64,000 bases of DNA from Adineta ricciae (taxonomy: Eukaryota > Rotifera > Eurotatoria > Adinetida > Adinetidae), in the NCBI GenBank assembly GCA_905250025.1, contig CAJNOJ010000084.1, forward strand, positions 310,001 through 374,000, in the 5' to 3' direction. The notes beneath the pieces are model-generated. The model saw nothing but the letters and a program-made list of their open reading frames with translations. It did no database searches and was not told the origin of the DNA. Of the stretch, positions 50,709-61,200 are shown one piece after another (within the stretch, counting starts at the first letter, position 1; each line of letters starts with the position of its first letter). The position numbers and the translations under genes are program-made.

Positions 50709-52071
50709 TTACAATTGCTCATGAATATGACGCTGTGAGATTCTTGGTATGGTATATCGAACGGGTCGATAACTGAATCGTCTTGAACTTCCTTGTTCAG
50801 TTGAACACGTCGCGGATCGCATACCGCTCCATTTCCAAGCAAATCCGAAACGACTAGTCAAACTTGTCCGATCACTCCAGCATGCACTACTCTTTCGACT
50901 ATGTGTCACGGACAGATTATCATCTATGAATGGGATAGGTTCATCATCGTGTAGATGATGTTTTATCGCTGCTTCGATAGCACTATTAAAATAGGATGTA
51001 CGAGATGATGAATAGAGATAATTAGATGGTTGGGGTAAATTAGCTGTAAGCGTAGAATTTGATGTTTGAGATATTTCGGTCTCATTACCGTACGACGACG
51101 AATTTGTTTCATACTCCTCTTGAGCTAGTCGAATAGGCGACGAAACGAATAATCTAGAAGAGAGAGAAAGAGCGAACGATCAATTTCTAAGTTGTTTGTT
51201 GCATCTGTACTGTGTTTCATCTGGCCGTGGTTGTGATGTCGGTTTATCTGTTTGAATCGTTTCTTCTATTGTATTCGTTTTAACCGTTCGTTTCGAGAGA
51301 ATTGTAATCAACATAAGAATCACAACGACAAGGACAAGCAAAGCAAGTAAACAAACACCATATAACCATATTGGATCTAATGATGTTTGTTCAAAAATTG
51401 TCGACGGAAGATTAATCTATAACGGAGGAAAAAACGAAAGAAATCAATGATGAATCTTTCTTCACTGTCATATATATTCAATCATACATGATGTTTAATA
51501 TCTTGATAGAGTTGTTGACGATGACGTTTAAGTGCAAGTAGAAATTGATCATTAGTTAAAGCTATGTCTTGACGATAGGGATCTTTGATAAATACAGCGA
51601 CATACAAGCGCTGATCATCTAACTGTTCTTCATAACTTTGAATAATGACATGGTCAGCTCTAAAAGCAACACAACTGAACGTAGACGCGAATATGACATC
51701 AATATTATTCTTTACCTGACAGCATCAGCATCATGACTTAGACAGCTCTGCCGATAGATTGTACAAAATGTTCGTACAATTTTAGCAATACTCTGTCGCA
51801 GCGTGCGATAGATATTGTGTTCAAAATTTTCAGTCGTTGTATTTTCGACAATTAATGTCACACTGCCACGGACAGCATATGGCCATAAGTGATGATGTAT
51901 ATGTGTGCTGTTCATTGATGGTGTTAGACAGACTATAAAAACCAGTTGATGCAAATATGATAGCAATTCCAGTTGACCGACTCTTTCTACGTTTTCTTTT
52001 ATTCTCTTACAATAAATGAAAAGGCAATGACCGTCGAATAGTAACAATAAAAAAACCAGTTCAATAGACAA
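50709..52071 (-). CDS. Orphan single-pass (type I) membrane protein
   Basis: About four exons with short introns. The start, MSIELVFLLLLFDGHCLFIY, is a signal peptide or anchor. The ectodomain of roughly 200 residues has N-glycosylation sites (NST, NTT) and alternating beta and helical patterns (GSVTLIVENTTTENFEHNIY, IYRTLRQSIAKIVRTFC, RLYVAVFIKDP). This vaguely suggests a SEA-like fold, a weak inference. One clear transmembrane segment follows, WLYGVCLLALLVLVVVILML, with the stop-transfer basic SKRTVK. The cytosolic part is Ser/Thr-rich with Tyr motifs (EEYETNSSSYGNE) and ends RISQRHIHEQL at the stop 50709-50711. I do not recognise the family. A (GT)n(GC)n tract lies 25 bases upstream of the start codon. 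Confidence 0.65.
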
Positions 52072-53222
52072 AGTATGATTGTCCTTTATATAGAGGTGTG
52101 TGTGTGTGTGTGTGCGCGCGCGCGAGTAAAAGATACTAACGGCTATTATTCCATGAGAAAAGTGGGAATGAATGATCCTAATGACTAGTTACATCATCTG
52201 AATTTTTCTTTCAACTCATTGTAGGTAAATACTTCATTTGTTTGAAAAGAAAGCAGTACTCAGTACGGTTCATTGCGCGTTTGACTGTTTTTTTATTAAT
52301 GCACACCTTTACGTATCCTATTGTTCTTATTTGACACCAAACATCGATCTAGAAAAAGAAGAACACAAAGAAAATTAATTAAAAAGCATTCAACTTCATT
52401 TTTCTATGTTTCTTACTTTGGACTATTGAAATTTCATATACCAACAGCAGGAAGAAAATGATTTATATCGTTGCCTATTGTGTGACCGACCGCAATTGTA
52501 ATTCTGTATTGACCCTTGTACTTCTAATCAAGAGACATCAAATTGTCAACACGTATATATGTGCTTCTATTGCTGTTGCTATTGATAAATTCAATAATGA
52601 GAAAAAAAGAACTGCTTACTATTATTGTCTGAAAAAAAAATGAACAGGAGAGAAACTGGTAGTAACAATGCCTGAAAAATGTGCACAGACATACACATAC
52701 AGTGTGTGTGTGCCGAATGTTCATTAGTCGAGAACATATGAATTAACTACATTAGACATCCATACTTTTTTTCTTTTCTTCTTCTTCTTCTTCGCTCTCA
52801 AATGTCTCGACACATCGATGTAGACACAAGTATATAATTATCGTTGTTACTATTCTTGTACAAGTAATGAGAACAAGGAGAAGAAGAAAAGACATGAAAA
52901 TAACGACACGTTCCTTTTCAATTAATGTAACAAGAGCAGAGTGAAGTAGCTGATGATGGATGTGTACACGAAAGAGAGAAAACGAAAGCTCTTTCTTCTA
53001 TTCTAATACCTGTAATCATGATGTATTGTGTTAATACACGAAATGTCGCCATTAGTGCAACGTGCTCAAACATAAACAAAAATCCAAAGAGTGCCGCTTG
53101 TATGTATGTTTAAATGTCTACTTACTTACTTACTTTTCTTTTTTTTTCAATAACACAAAGCGAATAGGAAATAAAATACATCAAGCAATTGTACACCCGA
53201 AAGCCTTTCACAAATAAGAATT
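52072..53222. other. Divergent intergenic region
   Basis: Holds the alternating purine-pyrimidine tract at 52096-52124 and a (TTC)n run at about 52780-52793. No gene is supported. Confidence 0.5.
52096..52124 (+). repeat. (GT)n-(GC)n dinucleotide tract, Z-DNA-prone
   Basis: 29 bases of uninterrupted alternating purine and pyrimidine: about nine GT steps, then GC/CG steps. It starts 25 bases before the ATG of the minus-strand membrane-protein gene. Confidence 0.9.
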
Positions 53223-53937
53223 ATGAATAAACCTGTCGCAAAATTGCGCTCGGCTCGTTCAGCAGTTGCTGAAAATATCTCACCACAAGAAGTAAGACAC
53301 GATCCGAAGTGACACACGTTTTTCTTGTCTACTCTCGCTTCAGAATATCCAGCAAGTGCTCACATGTCGACCGCTATCCTACCGGCGACCAATGCCGACC
53401 ACGCCGCTATTAAAACAAGCGCAAATGATAGAGAATACAGTTGATGATGAACTTCTCGCTCATTCGATTCTCGTTGATAATGCTGCACGACGACGCGGCT
53501 TCCTTCCATACTATTATCGAACGGCAAATACGTTCGAAGTTATCCGTCGTCAACGTACACATTATAAACCGTCAACAAAGTCTTCACCAACCTTTCTTCC
53601 ATTGTTTAAACGTTCGTCGACACGTTTAAGTACGAATGACAATTCAACAAATGCAACAACAACAACAACCACCACTAAACTGACTGAATTGAATCTAATT
53701 ATGCATGACAAATCCATGAGTAAAAATCCGAATTCATTATCATTGAATGAGAAGCAAGATGCCGCTTATCTTGACAAAGAATTCATCAGCGAAATCCCGA
53801 ATACATTAGAGTTAGTTCTGCAACATTCGACCAGGAAATCAGTCATGGAAAGAAATCTATTCGAAACGTTGAAACGACAACGATTGGAACATACGCGTTA
53901 CCGTACTTTACCAGTGAGCCGTGCTTCTTATACTTAA
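53223..53937 (+). CDS. Orphan basic protein of about 218 residues
   Basis: Two exons. The first encodes MNKPVAKLRSARSAVAENIS and ends at PQE (phase 0). A GT-AG intron of about 50 bases follows, and the second exon begins NIQQVLTCRPLSYRRP. The protein is basic and has a conserved-looking block, ELLAHSILVDNAARRRGFLP followed by YYYRTANTFEVIRRQRTHYK. A Thr run (ACA repeats, near 53658-53681) comes next, and then a helical C terminus (NTLELVLQHSTRKSVMERNL). No signal peptide or membrane segment is present. The upstream neighbour faces away and the downstream gene is CCDC17. A ciliary role would fit the neighbourhood but is not supported by any motif. Confidence 0.6.
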
Positions 53938-54892
53938 ACAAAACGAACACGAGTTACTTTTTCATTTGCTTACTTACATTTATTTTTCACGTTTTACAAT
54001 GAAAATCATTTTGAACGCCTCGTTTTCTTCTCTGCTCGATTTAAAATAAATATTTAGTATCTCTAAATACCTTCGATCATATTTAACAGAGATTAGCATA
54101 ACTATGAACTGAAAAATGTACTTGAATTCCGTTTCGTTTAAATACAATGAGATTTGTCTGGCGTGTCGGGCTGCTGAAGGAGAAAGAACAAGTCAATTTC
54201 GATTGAATAGAAAACAGAATGCTTGATCAAACTGAATCACACAAGTTGATTCAGAACAATTTTTCTTAGAGCTTCTTTATTGTTATTCGACTTATTTTCA
54301 TGTTTCATATGGCAACCACATGGTTACCGACATGTTATTCCAAACTATTACATCGATTTCAATTAAATTTCTCTCGGATCTGATAAGCAGATATTGTTTT
54401 CAAGCACGAGCATCAATTTCCCCCACTTTGTGTTATCACTGAGGGAGAAAGTCATGTTTGTTTTTCAGGCTTGACGATATCGAAGGATGTTTAGTTAATC
54501 AGAATGTAACTGAAGTCAAAATTCAGTACAAACTAAGGCTTTCTTTGTTCTAGTGATGAAAACTGTTCTCTCCTGCAGTCCTTTAGTAATTTTTCTGGCA
54601 ATCTGATTTTGTTGTTGTTACGTTGTGACTTCTTTTCCGACATGTCTTCTTAGTATTTCTAGGGAATGAGAGGAGAAAAGAAGAAAGAGAAAAAGAACTC
54701 AAATTTGCTTTTTTGTTTAATAAACAACACTCATACGTTCGACTGAGTGATTGTACAAGAGGTGGTTTCAACATCTATAACACACTTCAGGAGAATATAT
54801 TCTATTGAAAACATCGATGTAAGTGAATACAATGAACTAATTGACTTGTGAATCAATGTAGTGAGATATATGAGCGAATTTTTAGAATATCA
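53938..54892. other. Intergenic region before CCDC17
   Basis: AT-rich. No gene is supported. A gaatttttag acceptor-like site ends at 54885, 8 bases before the CCDC17 ATG. Confidence 0.5.
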
Positions 54893-57632
54893 ATGCCAAG
54901 CTCACAGAGATTCAAATGCAATCAATGTGGAATGAAATTTCCTTCGGATGATAACTTATATCGACATAAGAAACAATTCTGCATTGGGGTGAAAGATTCA
55001 GGCATTGGACGAATTCGAATCGAGTCAGACAATGATGAAGCTGATCAGAGTGACAAATCTCGAAATGGTAAACACACGAAACGATCAACGAAGAAGCACA
55101 GATCGCCTATCGAACGGGTGAGATCATCGTTTTCTTGAAAGATAGAGATGTATCTCGTTCGTTTTTCCATCGAAGAAACGCGCAGAAGTCGACGAGTGGA
55201 AACGACGGCGTGCATTGGTGCAACGCGCCGAAGATATGGAGTATCGTATTCTCAACGATCACTACAAAACTGAAAAACTCACCGATTCTCTTCGAAAACA
55301 AGATCATATTTACAATGAAGTGATTCGCGAAGTAAGAGATATTCAATTACGCTGAAGACGAATTACTTCTCCGATTACATCGATTGCAAGGAATTTTCTC
55401 TGATGACAAATACAGCAAAATCGATCGGATGTTTTTCTTTACTTTGAGATATACGACTTTTACTATTTGAATATTATTTTTTGAAGTACGAGCGAATACA
55501 AAAAGAAGAACGAGATATTTTACGCCATATGTATACTTTACAAAGTCAATCTCGAGGATTGAAGAATTCGGATAGAAAAACCAAATATTCGTACGAATCA
55601 ACGGTGACTGATCAATACGAAGAATTACAACGAAGAAACCGCCGGTTAGAACACGAACGTCGACGTAAATATTTGTTTTCTATTCTTCTACATGAAGAAT
55701 ACTTTTCATTTCTTAGATATTCAAAAGAAACTCGAAGAATTAATCACTCTTCATTATCAGCCAGCACTCATGGCGTCTTATGATCCATACCGACTTCTTC
55801 GTGAGATGAAGGACCAACAAAACCTGAATGAAAAGGCATTGGAATATTTGCGAGGACGGTATTTCTATTCACGAGAGTCTGTAGTGAAGCCTTTGGAAAA
55901 CAAATGATGTTTGTTTTGTTTCTTTTCAATAGAACATTGCCAAGTGGGAGTGAATACTTGTCATTGCCATATATTTCTAATCGTTCGAATCGTTCACGAC
56001 ATCGAGATAGCGAAGATGTCAGGTAAGAATGAAAGCAATAGTAATAATGACACTAGTACGACAAAACGATAGAGATGAACACATAAGCGTCAATGACGGA
56101 AAGAGAATTGCCGCTGCATAGCTAGTTGATTGTCTGTGTGACATCGAACTGATTGTAAATAAGCATGAATTTGTAGGAGTCTTCGTCAAGATTATATGTA
56201 TACAGGTGGGCACGATGCACGAACGATTGCTCGTTATAGTGATTTGGAATATCGAGTACGATCTCGTGAGAATTCGCCCTGGACGAAAGAATATCCTGAA
56301 CCACTACGACAAGCTCGGTGTTTGTATTTTCAGATTGGAAATCGGATAGATATTCATTGCTTTTCTCTGTAGATCAAACTGACCCACGAATCGATGTGGA
56401 AATTGAACAAATACGATCAGCTACGGAAGAAAATTCACGACTCAGGAATGAACTTCATGAAATGTACAAAAAATTCCAAGCGCTCGATTCTCGTGAGTTT
56501 TCATTTATACTGTATACATATATTAACCGGGAAGACTAACATGATTCTAGGTACGAAACAACTAGAAGTATCATTAACAGCACGTGGACCATCGAGTTAT
56601 ACTGAGCCACCGGGCCCTTATCAGCTACCGGCAACCTACTATCCTCAAACACAAAGAGCAACCTATCCTAATAATAACGATCATGTCTACCGACAACAAT
56701 ATCTACCGCAAACCGAACCTTTTGCCTACTCACAACCGTCTCGAACAAATCAGAATGGTCAATATGATCAATATCAAACACGTAATCAAGTACCAATAGC
56801 AACAACCGTCTTACCATACGTTGATAAGAATGCTATAGCTCGTACAAGTCCTCCCATGAGCTTCGTCGACTCGAGCGTGTATCAAATACGTGATGCATAT
56901 GTTTCAAAACCCTATGAACCAGCCAGTGGTTTCGTCATATTTTTCGACTTTATTTGCGATGTTCCAACAGATGTTGAACAAAGTCGTCTGATCACATGTC
57001 TTCACCATCCCAAATCAGGATACGGTCCACCATCTATCTTAGAACCGGTCAAAACAGAACAATATGTAGACCCAAGAACGAATGATCATTTGCGTGTTGC
57101 AATAATTTCAACTAAACAACCTGTAGCAAAGTATGTAAACCCAATACAAATACCTTCCTCAATCAATAATATATTCTGAATAAAGATGTCCAGCAGAGCA
57201 AGCTTTAACAGTCGTTATCGAAGTTCAAATTTCATCTGATCGCCAAGCAGCGTCCGAGCAACTGAAAACAAATGCTTACGTCAAACTACCATTGTTCGAT
57301 AATCAAAATCGGCTAGCAAGTGGCCGATGGAAAGTTCCATTGAAAGCACATCCACTTGACCCAACTGAAAGTCTCGCAATCATTAGTACACGTCCATCAG
57401 TAAGTGTGGAGGAAGAAACGGTATGCGTAATTCGTTAGCAATAATTCTCACTCTAGTACGAACGTGCGGAATTATACTATCGATTGGTCAATTCGCAAGA
57501 TGGAGACCAACAAGCAACTGTTCCGCATTCACCAAGCGATCGAGGTCAATATCAATATCCTATACAAGTAAGTTAATGATCTTTTGTTTTCGTTGCGAAA
57601 TGATATTTGACTTATTGTAGTATCGAATCTGA
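54893..57632 (+). CDS. CCDC17: Coiled-coil protein CCDC17
   Basis: Multi-exon gene. The start MPSSQRFKCNQCGMKFPSDD leads into a C2H2-like finger ending HKKQFCIG, the hallmark N terminus of CCDC17. Charged coiled-coil exons follow (KRAEVDEWKRRRALVQRAED, EELQRRNRRLEHERRR, DQTDPRIDVEIEQIRSATEE). A Tyr/Pro/Gln-rich linker comes next (about 56600-56830). The C-terminal beta-rich C2-like domain contains YEPASGFVIFFDFICDVPTD, LASGRWKVPLKAHPLDPTES and RAELYYRLVNSQD, which align with CCDC17. The protein ends IQYRI. Exon joins between about 55330 and 55490 and around 55670-55930 are not resolved, so the coiled-coil section may be incomplete. Role: poorly known; expression of the vertebrate ortholog suggests ciliated cells. 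Confidence 0.82.
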
Positions 57633-58262
57633 TAATCTTCACTGTCCAAACAAGTTCAATCCATCAAGCTTATGACTATAACGAACTCCTTTTCCTCTAT
57701 GTCTACAAGTCATTTTTGATTTGTTCATAGACTATTATATTTGGGATTGTTTTGTTTTTAAATGATGATAATGCAAATGAACAGGCAGAGCAAGCAGAAA
57801 CACAGAAAGAAAGAAAAAAAGAGAGAAAGAAAAAAAGAATGAACAAAGAATAGCAATAGAATTAATGATTGAAATTTGACGACCGCAAAAAAAGTAATAC
57901 GAAAAAATCATTCCAGTAGATAAAAAAAAGGTCTCCATTGAACAGATGCGATGTGATCGTCGAATTTTTTTTTCAATCGTTCATACTCTATAGAACACGC
58001 ACAAAACACAAAGACAGGAACCCAGAAAGAAGAATACATGCACACACACGCGAAGAACGAAGTTTAATGTCTATCTGCTAGTTACTCGTCGACATGTTGT
58101 TGACCTAGAATAGAAAAGCAAAGACAAAGATAAATAAATATATCACTTGTCAAATGGTGGGAAAATGCGTTTAAGAACGAGTAAAGCACAACGCGGATCA
58201 CATTTCGAAACAAAAGCGAATAAGGACAACATCGACTAAGAAGAGGGGGAAAGACAAAGTGG
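57633..58262. other. Convergent 3' intergenic region
   Basis: Purine-rich, with A/G runs near 57800-57840. It contains an alternative 3' end for the next minus-strand gene: a possible 3' exon around 58093-58107 would end the protein in QQHVDE. Nothing else is recognised. Confidence 0.45.
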
Positions 58263-61200
58263 TCAGTTACCACTCTGTAAAGTAGTGGATGTTGCCTGTA
58301 CTGAATGGTAATCATTGGGTATAGATGTAGTAGAAGAAGAAGCAGAAGAAGAAGAAGGTATATGACTAGCTCCCAATGAGCCGGGATACGAAGGATATTT
58401 TTTCACCACCACCACCGCCACCAAANNNNNNNNNNNNNNNNNNNNNNNNNNNNNNNNNNNNNNNNNNNNNNNNNNNNNNNNNNNNNNNNNNNNNNNNNNN
58501 NNNNNNNNNNNTATAGATGTAGTAGAAGAAGAAGCAGAAGAAGAAGAAGGTATATGACTAGCTCCCAATGAGCCGGGATACGAAGGATATTTTTTCTTAG
58601 TACACTGTCCAACGAATTCGGTTGTGGAAAATGACGGCGTGGAAAACTGTTTTTTTGATTGTGTATTTACAATGGAAGTAAGCTTTGTTTGCATTTGTTG
58701 TTGATATATCACAGAAGAAGACGAAGATGCTGATGACGAAAATGATGGATGGATGGAAAGAAATTGATTAGTATTGAGATTAGATTGATGGGATGATGAT
58801 TCGCAATGTTCTTCATCGTCGAGAGAAGTTTTATTAGATTTAAATATAACAGTTGTCGCATCCGACTGTGAGGACACTGGCTCACTTGATATGGATTTCG
58901 ATAGGCTATCACTGTTGATTGATTCAACCATATCTTCTAAAAGATTTTTCGCTTCGGCATCGACAGATTTTCGGTGAGTTTTGAAAACTGTGTCATCACG
59001 ATCGGTTTCGCTTCCAGCATCGTAATCATAGTTTGCCGAAGGTTTTTTCGCTACCGATGAGTAAACATTTATCTGCAGATAATCTTTTTGTGGACTAGCT
59101 AATTTCAATTCTGTTTGCAAGGATTCTAGATTTGTCCGAAGAATTCCTTCTTGCAGAGTCTTTAGCAAGGACTTTTCGGTAGAATCTTTTGGAGGAGAAT
59201 CGAGGCTTTCCCGGCGCTTTGAATTATCATTCGAGTCAAATTTCAGCGCCAGTGATTCGTGAGCGTTGGTCTGATCGGTTGAACGTTTTCGTCGTGAAGT
59301 TGGCCGTTCACCACCTCCGCCACTACTATCTTCACCTTCACCGGAGTACTTCTCGTGATGTTTGCGAACAGGACAGTCTTCATCGGAACTGGAATTCTGC
59401 ATTTGATCATAATCGTGAAGTGATGGAGAGACAGTATGAAAATAGACATCGGTGTCCGATTGAGAATTACGACGAATGATTGGCGGAACTAATGAAACCG
59501 GACTTTGAACAATGTCAAAATGTTTCGTGTCGGTTTGCGCACGTCGTAGAACTTTCGAATATGGAGATCGAGGTGAGATCTTTGGTGGCGGTGGTGGTGG
59601 TGGGTCTGGTATATATTCTTCGGCTTCTTCTTCATCGATTCCAGCTAGTTTTTCAACTTCACCATCGGAAGAACTGCTACTATTATTACTGATTGATAGA
59701 CGATCACTGATATTTTCGACGGAAGAGTTGTCTTGTTCATCATTCAATTCCGAAACAGCGTCGTTCAACACTTGGTGGACGAGATTGTTTGCTATGGTAT
59801 AAAATTGTTCTTCGCCGATATTATTCTGTTGTCCAAGTGTGCGGAAGGCTAATGGACGTTGACAGCTACTGGTTGGTTCGATAGCATCGGAAAACGTGGA
59901 TGTTGGAGGTGGATGGCATTCGGACTGTTCTGGGCTTGATTCTTTTTCGAGTACATCATCAAACGGCGTGGAAAGACGTTGTTGTAAAAATTCCATAGAA
60001 TTCTCTTTTGATAACGCCGTTAAAAATTCGACAGATGCATCGTTACTTGTCGTAGTTAAACTATGACGTTTCGAATCATCACTCGTCAGAGCAGACTCCG
60101 ATAATGTTCGATGCTGTATTTGTGAACTTGTCAGTAATGATCTTTGATCATGTTTACCAACATTTCCAATGTTATAAAGTTCAGGACTGCGAACAAGCTT
60201 GCTCTTCTCTTCGTCGTGCAAGTCATGAGCTGACTGAAAGCGTTGTTGATCTGATGCGTTAGTAGTAGAATCGCTCGTTCGCTGTTTCCCAAGATTTCCC
60301 ATTGCTTCTTGAACGATTTCTACCGGCTTGTTGACAAGCAATTTCATTCGATCAAGAAAACCAATATTTGCTGTCTCTTGATCATTATCGGATAGTACCA
60401 GTTCATCTTTATCGATTAAACACAAGGTCGATAGAGAGTGTTGTTCGTGTGCTTGCAAAGATGATGATGTACTTCGAAGACTATGTTCACTGGTTGTTCG
60501 TCGAGGTGTTTCAGTTTGATTGATTTCGACTTCGGTGGAATGATAATCGAGTGAGTCGGACGATGGTTGTGTGACAGAATCTCGGCTGACATCGATCTGT
60601 TGGTCAGATCTACTTGGGCGATGACTTTCTTCGTCAGAAGATGTTCTATCGTCATTAGTCATTGTCATATAACTTGCAGATTTGAAATCCTCATTGTCTT
60701 CGTGGCTATCCGCTGTCGATGAGGTGAATGACGGCTGATCGTACGTTTGATTATCGTAACGTGACATTCGTCGAAGGTAATCAAGTTGCGCCGCTAGTTC
60801 AAATGTTTGATCGACGGAATTGTCTTCATGTGAGAGGCCAAGATCGTCCGAGATACTGGTTGCTGACGATCGTTGACCTGACAGTCGACGTTGATCAACG
60901 ATAATCGTTGGAATCGATTTAAGATAAGACTAAAAATATAACAAAAACGCTTTTTAGACACGATCATCTTCAAGGGATTGAAAAGCATTCACGAATGGAG
61001 TAAACGATAATCTTCTTACCTCTTTAATCATAATATCCTGTGCTTCTTTAATAATATTATCAACCATATCCTGAACAGCTCGGTTTTCATCGAGTTGTTG
61101 CAATGCGGCTAATGAATCACGACGATACTTGATAATATCTTCTGATAATGAATCGATATTCGTCGAAATAAATATCTCTTCGTGAATACGGTTGTTCAAC

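Noticed and set aside
55340..55490. Additional CCDC17 coiled-coil exon (frame with EDELLLRLHRLQ)
   Set aside because: The residues look like coiled coil, but no GT-AG pair keeps the frame on both sides; left unresolved rather than called.
58093..58315. Extra 3' exon for the giant gene ending QQHVDE
   Set aside because: The splice sites fit (gtaact to ttctag), but an in-frame stop already follows QSGN; an alternative end only, without further support.
59189..59479. Plus-strand reading frames through the giant minus-strand gene (also 61790-62385 and 63520-63840)
   Set aside because: Antisense shadows of the long coding exons; no start context, splice sites or domain.
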